A DNA stretch of 64,000 nucleotides, taken from positions 2,532,501 to 2,596,500 of the forward strand of contig JAKNDB010000079.1 of assembly GCA_024305405.1 (NCBI GenBank), written 5' to 3'. Shown piece after piece: positions 41,701-53,565 of this stretch (its first letter is position 1; each line of letters opens with the position of its first letter). The stretch is from Dirofilaria immitis (Eukaryota > Nematoda > Chromadorea > Rhabditida > Onchocercidae). The notes under the pieces were generated by a model. It did not search any database. It saw only the letters and a program-made list of their open reading frames with translations, and was not told the origin of the DNA. A program made the position numbers and the translations under genes.

Positions 41701-44700
41701 TGTTCTAATCATTTCATTTTTAAATTATATCCTGGAATTTAAAATTTTATAATCTAATAGTCAAAATCTTATAACATATTAAAATGCGAAGATACAGTTG
41801 ATTAATTTAAAATTTAATCTGATTTGTTCAGTTCTTCGGCAAAAGCAGTATCATGTTCAAAATATCCTTATATGCAAGCTTTTTGGAAGTTGACTCCAAT
41901 ATAAACCCAATTTTTTAGCAATGGCAAATTGCGCATATTATTTTAACACTTTATTAATTCTGAAACATATCAAACTTATCTAGAAAATTTTATTTATTCA
42001 AATAAATTGACACAATCAATAATCGTTACCAAAGCAGTGATATCATGAAAGTAGTCTGTTCCAAAATTTGTCGTATTAGAATAATACTGATTTACGCTTC
42101 AACATAATAATAAGTGGTAGAAAGTATACGGATAAGATTCTGATATGCGTTCCGAAGAGTGACATTTAGATGCAGGAAGATTATTCCTAATGAAATATAA
42201 AACTTGACATGTCATCATACTGTATTTTTGATTTGAATGGATAAAATTTCATTTTATCATTTCTTAACATAATAATGCATTGCATTAATTTTGTTTATTA
42301 TTTATCGATTAACTTATTGTTTATTTACTTATTTATTATTATAGCACCAAATTTTGTCGCATCATTTGTTTATGGTGAGCACGTTTATTTTTGGTATCGT
42401 GAATGGGCTGCTGAAGTTAGTGATGGCGATCGACAAGTATATTCAAATTTTCACTTTCTCATAACAAGAATATTTGAAATTTTCAATATTTTCTAATAAA
42501 ATTTTTATAACACCTTAAATGAATTAAATTTATATATCATAAAAATATTTAATTTAAAGAATTTTCTAAATTACTATTCTAATTATTTTGTCATTTTTTT
42601 GTTTTATTATCTTATTTTTTATTAAATATTTATTTTAAATTAAACATTTCAACTATTACGTCACTTTTCTTTCTCGTCTTACTATATTAATTTTGTTAAA
42701 TAAAACTTTAGTTGTCAACGATTTCTTTCTGATCGTGACAAACTTGATATAGGTAACTGTTTTCTCTACAGTCCCCACAGATTTCTTCAATTTTTTGTTT
42801 CTCCCACTTTGAAAGAATCTAAACGTGGGCAACTAAACCTTTATCATAGTAACATGATAATACATCAACAAATCAATCATACAATTTCAATGATATTATT
42901 AAGACAAATTTAATGATGATAGTGTAAGAAAATTCAAGAAAAAAATAAGAGATTAAAAGAAAGACACCCGCCCTGTTGGATAACCAACCTGTCGATGGAC
43001 GACGTCCTGTATAATGGTTTGGTGATTAGGACCCTCTTCTTTCGTGAGTGGAGGATTCTGGTACAATTGTGGCTATAAGGAATAGGGTCTTTAAGATGTG
43101 TGGAGTACGGCTCATAGATAAAGGCGTCAATTTTAGCTTACATCATACAGTAAAATATGCACGTACATCATATACCCTTTTATGTGAAATCCAACACAAA
43201 GGAAAGCATTGAATTTCTAATTTTCTAGTTTTCCTCGCAATTTCAACGATATTAGTAATAGTATATTATGCTTCTTTCATTTAAATTTTTGATTTATTTC
43301 ATTCAATCTAAATATAAAGTTTTCATTTTTAGATTTATGCTCGAGTTGCGAGAGTTTGTAAGAATGATCGTGGTGGTGCACGTCCAGCTCATGAACGTTG
43401 GACATCATACGTGAAAGCTCGATTAAATTGTTCAATTCCAGCAAATACGCCATTTTACTTCAATGAATTACGTATGTTTTATTCATCAATTCTATTCCGC
43501 TGCGTGAATTTATTCCTCGAAATATTTCTTATATTTTCTATTTAATCTTATATCTTTTATTTAAATACTAATAAGAAATTCCGTTTAAATTTTTTGATTA
43601 GAAGATATATTCTTAATTCTTATATTCATTTAGAAAAATTTATTTTCGACAAAAGATGACATTTGAAAAAATGAAAAATAGAACCTATGCTTTTTTATTT
43701 CTTCCTTATATATTTTCTTTTTTTTGTTTCATATATGCTTCTTCAAATTTTCTACCAAAAAAAAAAATTTGGCGATGAAATTGATTTGAAGACATAAGAA
43801 AGGACAAAGAGAAAGAAAGAGAGGAAGGAGTGGAGAGACAGAGCAGAGGGAGGAAGAGAGACGAAGAGAGGAAGGCAGAGACAGAGAGAGGAAGATAGAG
43901 ACAGGGAGAGGGCGCGAGAGAGAGAGGGGTGAACTTTTAAAAATAATTTCTCGACATTTCCATTCCTTATTTTTAATGAAATAAATTATCTTTTTCAAAT
44001 ATTGTAAGTATTGATTGATTAGTTAAATGATTATCTGCATATCATATAGTGATATAAAATAAACATAAATAAATATACTCAATATTTAAAAACATTTATC
44101 TGTACGGAAAAATTTTTTGTAAAAGTAAAAAAAATTCAATCCTGATTAATTAATTCAAATTTATGATTAATCAAAAGTATTCTAATTTAATTTCTAATCT
44201 GATTATTTATCAATTACAGAAGCTGTAACCGAACCGATAGCAACAGCTGACGGTTCATCGTACGTATACGCTGTTTTTTTAACACCTGAAAGTAGTGTTC
44301 GAATGTCCGCTGTATGTGCATTTCGAATGGAAACTATTAAACAGATTTTTGATTATGGACATTTTAAAATTCAAAAACTGCTCAAAGTCTTTGGATGCCT
44401 TATAGGCCACATGAAAGTATGCCTATTCCAAGGCCTGGATCGGTAAATTATATTATTAAATATATAGGGTCATGGAAATTTACTCTTACATAATAGAAAG
44501 ACTTCTCGCTTTATATTTCTTGAGAATATTCGTTTTCCGCAATATCTATTCATTCTCCGCTTCATCCTTAGTGCTTTATATATTACAAAACGATTGTTAT
44601 TTCAGTGCGTTACGGATTCCTCAAAATTATCGGAAAATATTGTTTCATTCATTGCACGCAATCCGTTGATGCATGAAGCGGTACCTGCGGTACGTTCGAG

Positions 44701-46810
44701 ACCAATTCTCGTTCAAGGACCCGAACGTGCTCCATTCTCGCAAATCGCTGTTTCATCAAAAGTTTGTAGCGTTTTTGTCTTTTCTTTTTTATGTTTCTAT
44801 TTTGCAGTTTCAAGTTTGCGCTATTATATGTATAATCAGAAGAAATTTGAAAAAAAGAATTTAAAATTCAGAAAATTTCAAAGTCGAGAAAAAATTGATG
44901 GCATCTATTCGGTATAAAATCTGTGTTTCCTTGATATATTATTTTGATAATACACCTCATCAATATCTTAATTTCTATTATCAAATAAACATGATCTCGT
45001 TATTATTCGCAAATGCCTAAATTTTGTAACTTCTTCCCATCCGTATGCAAACTATTTTTCATAATTTCATTCAAAACTTTTTCGAATCATTTGAAAAAGC
45101 TCGTACAAATTATCATACAAAGGTTTTACAAAAGAATAGTTTAAGTTTTTTCGATAATAATTTACATAAAAGCAAAAATGAATAGTTTTGATGTACAAGA
45201 TAATAAATATTTATTTTTTTTCTTATAAAATTCGAATCCTAATAAGAAAATAGTAGAGAACGGAAAAAAATAAAAATAATTGTATTCTCGATAAATCTCG
45301 AGAATATTTATTAGGATTAATTAACGATCAATTGATCTGTTATTAGCATCGGATATTTCGTTCAAATATTTATACTTTTCTTTCAGGTTCATTCCGTTAA
45401 AAAGGGACAGTACATAATGCTTTATATGTTGGTACCTTAGATGGACGTGTCCTGAAACTCTATGATCTCCAAGATGGTCCTACAATAATCGTTCAATCGG
45501 TGAAAGTTTTCTCGAAAAATTCACCGATTATTAATTTGATGGCTAACAGTGAACAGGTACTGATCAATTGATTATTATTCCATATTAAAATTATATTTTT
45601 GGAAACAATCATCGATATTTTGTTAATTCTCAAAATAATATAATATGTTTCGTTTTAAAGAGAAATTTTTCTTAAATTAAAAATTTCTAAGTCCTATTTT
45701 TAGGCTTTTTCTCGACGTGATATCATATAAAATTGCAGTTAATTGTGGTTAGTTCGGATGAAGTTGCAGCAATACCATTGGAATATTGTTCAGAACAACG
45801 AAATTGTGCAGGTTGCGTGCATTTGCAAGATGCACATTGTGCATGGGATTTAAATAGTGCACGTTGTATCGGTCGAAGCACATGGTCAGGCGAGAATTTC
45901 GTCCAAAATATCATTCTCGGACAATCGGAACAATGTCCTGAAGGCGCTATCGATCCGAACTATTATACAATTGATGGTAAGGGTAAATTAGAATATGAGT
46001 ATGACTTTATTTAACTTAGAATTAAAATGTTTAAAGTTTGAAATAATTCCGCCTGGCTATAGCCTGCTCATTATGTATCTTAATGAATTCTTTTTCTTAT
46101 CAATTAATAATGTTATCTTTTCAAAAATTAGTATCCGATTTCTTTATTTTATTTTTGAATATTAAAATTTCAATTGCTGATGTTGAAGAGATGTCATTTT
46201 AGAATTGCAATCTGAAAGAATCACATCACCGGACGAGAAACCGAATAATTTTGGTAATGAACGATTTTTTATAGCAATTTTGATAACAATGGCTATTGCA
46301 TCAATTTCTGGTTTCTTTATTGGCTATCGATTCTCCAGATGGCGATTGATACAAGATGGACAACAACATTCATCCACTTCATCAACAGGTTCAGTCTTTT
46401 AAATTAACTTAGTTCAAAATTTCGATTTTGATACTTAAACAATCCTTAATTTCGTCAACTTCATAATTATAATTTTAATCAAAGATAAATAAATAATTTT
46501 TTTAATTTAAGGAAGTTATGATTCGTACGGACGTGCTCGATTAACACGCCATGATTCCCTAGCTGGTACTAAATTAGAGCATGTTTATGGTATAGGACCT
46601 GGAAAAGATACCGTATCATTAGTTTCCGGTATACCACAAAATGGTACACCATTTTTGAATCAATGTAGTAATATCAATTCCGGTTTTATGACACCGAAAC
46701 TTTCTGTAGAAAAGAATTTTGTAACATATCTGAATAACAGTACATTACCGAGAGATTATAAAATTAAAAAGTTTATTTATAGTATTAAAAATATTCCTCG
46801 AACAAAGTAA
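35703..46810 (+). CDS. transmembrane class-1 semaphorin (SMP-1/SMP-2 type), 5' end not found
   Basis: Axon-guidance and cell-contact ligand acting at the cell surface through plexins. Exons: 35703-35826, 39456-39501, 40823-40885, 41009-41161, 41358-41535, 42345-42436, 43333-43471, 44220-44442, 44606-44761, 45387-45556, 45739-45976, 46203-46388, 46512-46810; 688 residues are visible. Sema domain: [24 protein letters not shown], CxxYIRV-like [76 protein letters not shown] domain: [16 protein letters not shown] in exon 11. One membrane helix, [18 protein letters not shown], in exon 12. A cytoplasmic tail of about 120 residues includes [11 protein letters not shown]. Single bases are missing in the A runs at 44373-44377 and 45399-45403; adding one A to each restores both frame and splice phase. 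The signal-peptide exon must lie upstream of 35703. The membrane anchor rules out the secreted class-2 type (MAB-20). The first visible intron is 3.6 kb; others carry repeat remnants. Confidence 0.93.
36963..37380. repeat. intron segment with a distant inverted copy
   Basis: About 418 bp in the first visible semaphorin intron recur in reverse complement at 60053-60470. Line-by-line comparison showed no difference. It contains no open frame of note. Confidence 0.9.
37681..38052 (-). other. 123-codon intronic antisense frame, not called as a gene
   Basis: Open ATG frame inside the semaphorin intron with a Pro/Leu-rich segment (from the GGGA-rich stretch 37736-37790). No domain, and no splice partners were seen. 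The G-rich strand segment is the only compositional oddity. Confidence 0.15.
39634..40011 (-). mobile_element. probable solo LTR-like element with SL1-like motif
   Basis: A 378-bp GC-richer island in a semaphorin intron bounded by inverted termini TGTTGTA and TACAACA, i.e. TG...CA ends as in LTRs. Read on the minus strand it starts TGTTGTACCTCCC and has an AATAAA signal near 39843. About 10 bases further on it has a stretch (39812-39831) matching the conserved nematode spliced leader 1 at 19 of 22 positions (core TTTAATTACCCAAGT). I see no clear target-site duplication and no tRNA primer-binding site at the inner edge, so the LTR assignment (Bel/Pao-like by terminus) is tentative. Alternatives are a retrocopied trans-spliced transcript or another repeat family. 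Confidence 0.45.
42974..43196. mobile_element. LTR- or MITE-like remnant with 8-bp inverted ends
   Basis: A 223-bp GC-richer island in another semaphorin intron has termini TGTTGGAT and ATCCAACA. There is no open frame of note and no obvious target duplication (CGCCC versus CAAAG). The ends resemble those of the 39634-40011 element in type but not in sequence. Family unknown. Confidence 0.35.
43798..43931. repeat. GA-rich purine tract in intron
   Basis: About 130 bp of almost pure purine sequence (GAGA, GGAAG, AGACAGAG units) within a semaphorin intron. The minus-strand 89-codon frame (Leu/Ser/Pro-rich) is its translation. Confidence 0.85.
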
Positions 46811-48132
46811 AGATTATTTAATATAAAACAATTATATAATTTTGTATTCTCTTATCATATAATCATCATATCACATATAAAATAAATTATATTTAAATTA
46901 CGTAAAAATTTTGTTTTTATCGTAACGTTTTTCAACGATTTTATTATAAATATATACGCTATCACATAATACGGGTTTTGTTTGAGGAATTTTATTTTGA
47001 ATTCCATTTCGAGAAATTTTACTTTTAAATTCTGGTATAAAATATTGAGGAAAAAAATGTCTTAGTAAGCTATTTTCCTTTGTCTTATTCCAGTGCATAT
47101 TTTTCTGTCTTATAGTAATTTTGCATATTTTTCTCTCCTATAGTAATTTTGAAGACATTAAGCATAAAAAGTGATTGTTTATTAACATTTAATTAATGAT
47201 GAATTTCTTTTTCCTTCATTTCAAAAATCCTGATTATTAACATTTTGCTCTTGATATATTATATCTACTATATTTCCGTATATGAAAGCACTAAAAATGA
47301 AAATTGAAAGAAGAATCAATTTTAGAAAATCGGAAATCATAGTAAATCAGGTTTCATTGAAGCAAATTGAAAGTAATCGGAACTAGAATAAAATCGATCA
47401 ATGGAATTTTAACATATAACATATTTATTACAGTTTTCTTATTTTTTTGAATTGCATTAATTTTACTAATTTCAAAAAAATTTCCTGAATTCTTTCATTC
47501 ATGCATCCTTTATATATATATATTAGAATGGATACAGGTAAATGATCCGTTTCGCTCTTATAAATAATATTTACCCATGCCTTTTCGTCGTGCTTTTGAT
47601 TCACTTTTTTAATTATGTAAATTCTGGCAGCGATATGAGTAAAACTAAATGAAAGAAGTGAATATAATAAAATTAAGAAAAGAAAAAAGAATTGAAAAAG
47701 CTAAAAATCTGAAATTACTGCAATGAACAAATTATGAAAATGATGAATTAATTTTTGATAAAAATCATTAAACAAAAAATTTCGAGAAATTTTTTACTTC
47801 GTTTTATTCGATTAAGTGCTGGAAATATATTCATAAAAATGATATCGGTTTTTACTCATAATTCAGCCTTACAAATATTTGTATATCAATTTGTTGCATG
47901 ATATTTAATCGCTTTAAGTAATTCAGAAAAATTCAATACGACAAATGGCTTACTTAAATACTTGAAATTTAAATTAAATGAGAAAATGGATAGAGAAAAT
48001 TTTCAGATTTTTAATAAATTTTCCAGTGATTCTATTATTTCGAAATGCAACAAATTTTATCAAATATTTAAAATTTTCCAAAAATCTCAGTTATTGTTTT
48101 ATTTTGCTTGTATATACTTTTTTTTGTTGAAC
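46811..48132. other. semaphorin 3' UTR and intergenic stretch
   Basis: 1.3 kb between the semaphorin stop and the left arm of the inverted duplication. It contains a short tandem repeat at about 47092-47152 (TGCATATTTTTCT...TATAGTAATTT, two copies). No gene is supported; the 47962-48156 frame is compositionally random. Confidence 0.45.
46881..46886 (+). terminator. poly(A) signal of the semaphorin
   Basis: Canonical AATAAA 71 nt after the semaphorin stop codon; no competing signal was seen between. Confidence 0.6.
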
Positions 48133-51100
48133 ATTTCATGTTTTGATGCACATTAGTTTTCCACATTTTCACATTTAATCATCAATAATTAGTTAATGAT
48201 GAACGTTAATCGTGTGTGAATAAATCAATATTTTTAGACAAAATATTAGTAAATCACAAAATATACTCCGATTATTATTTCTCACGTGTTTTACGTGAAT
48301 GTGTATGATTGCAATCAAAAAAATATCAAACAAAATCAACAATACATGATATGAAATCGTTGAAAATGAATAAAAATGAGAAAAATAGATTGCGTTAGTT
48401 TTATTGAAACTTTAATTTAAATCAATTTTATTATTAAAGCGTTTCAATCTTCCAATTTACACTATCAGTAAAGCACACATGTGACCATGAAATTCAAAAA
48501 ATTAAATTACAAATTATAGCCTAACATTAAGCACATTCTTATCAGTACTGTTATATTCACTTATTATCATTATTTTTAATTTAAAATTACAAGATACATA
48601 TCAAGTAGTACCCAGAAAAATAAAATTTTGAAATTTAAATGTAATTTTCGCAGTTAATTGGTAATTTTTGTTGACATAGCACATTTATATAAATAATCAT
48701 TTATTTAATTTTTATCGACAAATCAATTAAAAATATGGAATATTCAATTGAATGCAAATTATTTCGAAAACCATTACTGATATTTATGCAAATTTCATAT
48801 TGGTAAAAGTGAAAAAATTTGTGACGTATGATTGAATATTGTACAGATGGATTAAATGCTACGGTATTATGAACAATACATGTCAGAATTTTTTGCTTGA
48901 TAAGAGGATTTACTACCGATTATAATTTTTAAATTGACTCATTCTAATATCCGTCTAATTATTATTCACTATGATAATATGAGGTACAGAAAATGAAATG
49001 ATATTTCCGCTTATCAATTTTATTATGGTTCCAACATAAAAGGAGAGAGATCGAATCAGTTCGCTGTAAATATTAGACTGGAAATATTTCAACTCCATTT
49101 TTCTTACCTGGTTCATATCGTTTGTAAACTGAAGCTATAATAGTTATTTATAGGATAATTGGACATAGTTTCTCGAATAGCAAAAATTATGATAAAATAT
49201 ATTCCTTTATAAGTAAGACCAAGATAGCGTATCAATGATTGAGTCAGACGGTACAATTAAATTTCTAATATTTTATGGATCAATATTGTAGGTAGTGAAC
49301 CTTGCATTGATTAGTGAGAAATAAAGTAAGATACAAAATATATCAATTTCATTTTTTACATTTCGAGAATTTAATTGCATTCTTACATATGCAAGTAATC
49401 GATTTTCGTTATTTCACTACTAATAAATTGCGACTTTCGATATTTGAGTATCATCAATTTGCGATTCCCATAAATCGTCCTGATGAAGTTCATCGAAGTA
49501 ATATTTGTCGTGGTGGTAGTACTGACTGGTACTTGTTGTAGTCAACCTGAATTTTGCAATAGGGATCGTGCGTTAGTGTTTTATTTTTAATTTTCTAAAT
49601 ATTATATTTCATCCTTAACATTTAAGAATTCTCGACTTTAGTTATTTATGTCTCTTAATGCTGGGATTCTGTAACAAGAGATCCTATACAAATCAAAGAA
49701 TTTAGATGCAATCGAATTTGATTTATTTCCTCTTATCGACAAAACAATATGAATCTTCGATAAAAAAGAGACAAATACATTCAACTGAATTCGTATGACA
49801 TAAAAACAATGAGAATATTCGATGTATAAGTCATAATATTTTTAATACCAAACAAAAATTTACCATAATCATAATATGGCTATAAGCTAAAGCGCTTTAG
49901 ATTGAGGATGACGAAGAATCAGATCAATTTTGCATTGAAACTATTTAAACATTCTTCACCAGCTAATGAATCAAATCTTTTGTCACCGTTTGCAATAATT
50001 TCTGCATTATCAATATTATATCAGGGAGCCGCGGGTGATACCCGAGTTGAAATGACAAAGATTGGTGGAGGTAACGATATATCTTTATGTTGCTAGTCAA
50101 TTCGAAATTTAAATAATTAAGCCATGAAGATCTAATTCTAAATTCATTTGATATATTTTTTCAATATGCAAATTTCAATGCAATAATTTTTTTGGCAATA
50201 ACGAATGATTTGCAAAGAAAATAATCGGCAAAAAGTATTTCAAATACTTGTGATTCAGGACAATCCGCACAGATATTTGATAATTATCCATATTGTGTTA
50301 TCCATTATCTCAATAGTGATGAAGGCAATAACTCTATTGTTGGAGGATCATCAAGATTATGGGCACAGCTAAATTTCTTAATTAATCCTAGCTTCCAAAA
50401 TATTATCAGCATGCTTCATTCTATTAAGATAAAACACCTGAATTTCTCGCATGGTGACGATGATAGTTTAGTAGAGGTATCAGTTATTTTACTTAAATTT
50501 TTTAAAATATTACTTCAATTTTATTATAAATCAATCATTTTATATCACAAATTATTATTATTATATGTATATCGAAGATTATACATCTAATTAATAATAT
50601 ATATCTTAAAATTAATATTATATATCAATTTTAATTTCATCTTTGTCGATCAAATATGAACATTTATTGATTGTTAAATAAAAATTCAATAAAGTGATAT
50701 AATTTTAAATTAACAAAATTTAAACTTATTGCAGGCAACAAGTGAATTGTTATTTGATAATGATTACAATAAAACCAGTAATGTTATCATTATCAATTTT
50801 GGCGTTCCACTACTCTTTGCCAGCGAATTACATCTTAAATTAGAATGGAAATATCAGTTCGTATTGCTCTAGCTATCGAACACGTTTTATTCGCTCATTA
50901 TCGCAAACAATTGATGTATTCTATCCAATAAGATTAATGACTTTTTAGTTATTATACATGAATTGATAAAGTAAGAGATGATAAATATGTATATCTCATG
51001 AGTTTGATAATGTCTGATTCCTCTTTATGGATTTTAATGATCATCAATTCGCTCAAATTTAAGCAAAAAGTTTCAATTAATGTGTTCAACCTTCTTCTTT

Positions 51101-52650
51101 CCAATATATTATTAAAAAGGCTAATTTTGCTTATTTTTTGAATTATTCAGATACAAATGATAACAAGAACCGCAAATTTTCCGTACTATGAAGATCAAAA
51201 TGTACAAGTGGTTTCATTACCATTGCAAAAATCTGAAATGCGTATGATAATCATTTTACCTAAAAAGGTATTTGGATTAACTGCAATTGAAAAGCAACTT
51301 ACCGCAGAGAAGCTGCTCCATTACATTTACGCACTTGACGCATCTGACAAATTTATAAAGACTATGGTAGGTTTCTTAATTCTTTCTTAACGATAAGTAT
51401 TAAAAATAAACTTAGATATCACTGTTTTTTTGAGCAGTCAAGTATCAAATTTTTATCAAATTAGGCATCTTATAAGTTTCCATTCATTTTCTGTAAATAA
51501 TTTATTGAATTATTTCCAATTTAATTATTAGAATCCCAAATTTTTCATTTTTATTCTAATATTCTATTTCAAATGCTTTTAGGTTACAATTCCGAAATTT
51601 TTTTCAATAAAATATATTAAATTGTCGGATGGATTAAAAGTATTGGCCTTCTATCAATGTTTACTGAATCGGCTAATTTTGCCATTATTTCTGATCAGCC
51701 ATTATCTATAACAGAATTCGGAAATTTGGCTTCTATGCATGTTATTGTTTCCACCCTAATTTTAATCTTTTTTGTTTATCAGTTCAATCTTAAACATTAA
51801 ATGTGATTTTTTTATAAATTTTTTTTCAATAAGGAAATAACAATAAATAATTAGAATTCAGATTACTGAAAATGGAATCAATGTTAAATATGAAGACAGT
51901 TCAACAGATTATAATGATGATGGAAGCATTTTAAATGATGAAATTGAAATGAATAATCCTTTACTCATGCAAGCATCACGAATATTTGATTCTGATCATC
52001 CTTTTATCTATTTCATTTCTGATAAACGAAAAAAATATTCTATGGATCGGTCGATATACGGCAGATGAGCATGGAACTGCTATAAACGAAGAAATGTTTG
52101 AGGAATATGATGAAAAAACGAATGAATTTATAAATGAAGATTATGATCCTAGGAAAATTGAAAAATCCATGGAAAAAACTACGATTGGGGAAGATGATGA
52201 ATTTTCGGTACATGGCATATTCAGTGGAGCAATCCAATCTCCGAATCAGAATCAATACTTCGAAATGTTGCAATTTCCACCGGCATATAACCGAAATGAC
52301 GAAATGTTGCAACCCTGGCTGGAAAATATGCGACATGAAACAATGCAGCAGGAAAATGATCAATACATCGAAGCGGAACAAGATGATTTAAGCTCAATCG
52401 ATTTTCAAGATTTAATGGACATTGATCTTGAGGATGAAATGGAAGATGTGATGTCACTTGATAATATTGAAGGACTTTTAAAATTTGGTGAATGAAGTGA
52501 TATTACATGATGATATTGAATACACATTTGTTGATTCTCAAACTTATTGTAATGTAATGTTAAGCAAATAATGCATCCAATTCATTCATTCTACACAAAT
52601 TAACAATCAAATTGTTTATAATTTAAAGAATCAGAAAATTGCTAGAATCG
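48133..52650 (+). repeat. left arm of a large inverted duplication
   Basis: Matches 54625-60022 in reverse complement. It covers about 1.35 kb of 5' flank, the whole serpin gene and its 3' flank. From about 48160 to the end of serpin exon 3, and through introns 3 and 4, I saw almost no differences (one T/C difference in exon 2). Exon 4, the end of exon 5, exon 6 and everything from intron 6 onward differ strongly. The outer junction lies near TTCATGTTTTGAT at about 48137. Confidence 0.93.
49483..52495 (+). CDS. secreted serpin with acidic C-terminal tail (plus copy)
   Basis: Exons: 49483-49571, 49901-50070, 50259-50476, 50735-50915, 51151-51366, 51583-51740, 51862-52495. Exon 1 encodes a signal peptide (MKFIEVIFVVVVVLTG). 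Serpin landmarks: NFALKLFKHSS and LLSPFAIISALSILYQGAAG (helix hA/hB), LKLEWKY (strand s3A/s4C region), VSLPLQKSEMRMIIILPK (s2C/s3C, s6A), SDQPLSI, then DSDHPFIYFIS and NILWIGRY (s4B/s5B). The reactive-centre region is acidic and Asn/Asp/Ser-rich and lacks the GTxAAAAT-type hinge, so protease inhibition looks unlikely. After the usual serpin end the frame continues about 140 residues of acidic tail. Frame problems: one extra base in exon 4 near 50872 creating a TAG, one missing A at 51636-51639, one extra A in the run at 52028-52034. With all three corrected the frame is 554 codons. It is either a pseudogene or a real gene with assembly errors. Confidence 0.8.
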
Positions 52651-52699
52651 ATAAAAATATTTCATCACCATCAGCATTATCATCATTATCATTGTCATT

Positions 52700-53565
52700 A
52701 TCACCATCATCAATAAAGAGACGCAAAAAAAAATTCCGATGAACGAAAAAATATTCTATGGATCGGTCGATATACCGCAGATAAGCATGGAAATATTTAT
52801 CATAAACGAAGAAATGTTTGAGGAATATGATGAAGAAACGAATGAATTTATAAATGAAGATTATGATCCTAGGAAAATTGAAAAATCCATGGAAAAAACT
52901 ACGATTGGGGAAGATGATGAATTTTCGGTACATGGCATATTCAGTGGAGCAATCCAAACTCCCAAATATGGCGTATTCAGTAGAGCAATCGAAACTCCTA
53001 AACATGACGAATCCAGTGGAGCATTCCAAACTTCTAAACATAGCGGATTCAGTGGAGCAATCCAACCTACGGAACATAATCAATACGCTGACGTGGTGAA
53101 CATCTGGATGATAACGAACACTTCGAAGCAGTGCAACTTCCAAAAGATGACCAATACGTTGAAGTGGTGCAATCAATATCCGGGATAGAACCAATACATC
53201 GAAACGATACAATTTCCGCTGAAATATGTCAAACACGACGAAATGATGCAATGCTCGCCGGAAAATATCCAACACAAAGCGATGAAACATGATTAAAAGT
53301 CGAAGCTTCCGAACAAGATCAATCAACCCCAAACATTTTAGGTGATTTAGTGGACATTGGATTTTGATAATGTAATAAAAGATGAGAGTTGTCAGTTAAT
53401 GGTATTGAATGATTGAGGATTGATAAATGATTATTTGGTGATATTGAACAGACATTTGTTGATTTTCAAACTTATTGTAATGTAATGTTAAGCAAATAAT
53501 GCATCCAATTCATTCATTCAACACAAATTAACAATCAAATTGTTTATAATTTAAAGAATTGGGAA
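52700..53565 (+). pseudogene. partial tandem copy of the serpin terminal exon and 3' flank
   Basis: From about 52736 the sequence repeats the plus-copy terminal exon: the KNILWIGRYTAD segment, the NEEMFEEYDEETNEFINEDY segment and the EDDEFSVHGIFSGAIQ segment, followed at 53456-53560 by the same 3' flank. A net 4-nt insertion relative to the first copy (near 52791) separates the serpin end from the tail frame (52739-53188). No upstream serpin exons accompany it, so it is a 3'-end duplication. It has extra copies of a 10-15 residue xxFSGAIQTPK-like unit (for example EFS/VFSRAIETPK, ESSGAFQTSK, GFSGAIQPTE) that the first copy lacks. Confidence 0.75.

Noticed and set aside
44594..44917. 107-codon plus frame in the semaphorin
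   Set aside because: It overlaps real exon 44606-44761 in frame, but the part after 44761 is intron; the donor at 44762 and the next exon at 45387 fit the semaphorin domain.
52631..53332. 233-codon minus frame opposite the partial serpin copy
   Set aside because: It is a shadow of the acidic tail; the opposite strand has homologous plus-strand coding sequence and the frame's own product has no serpin content.
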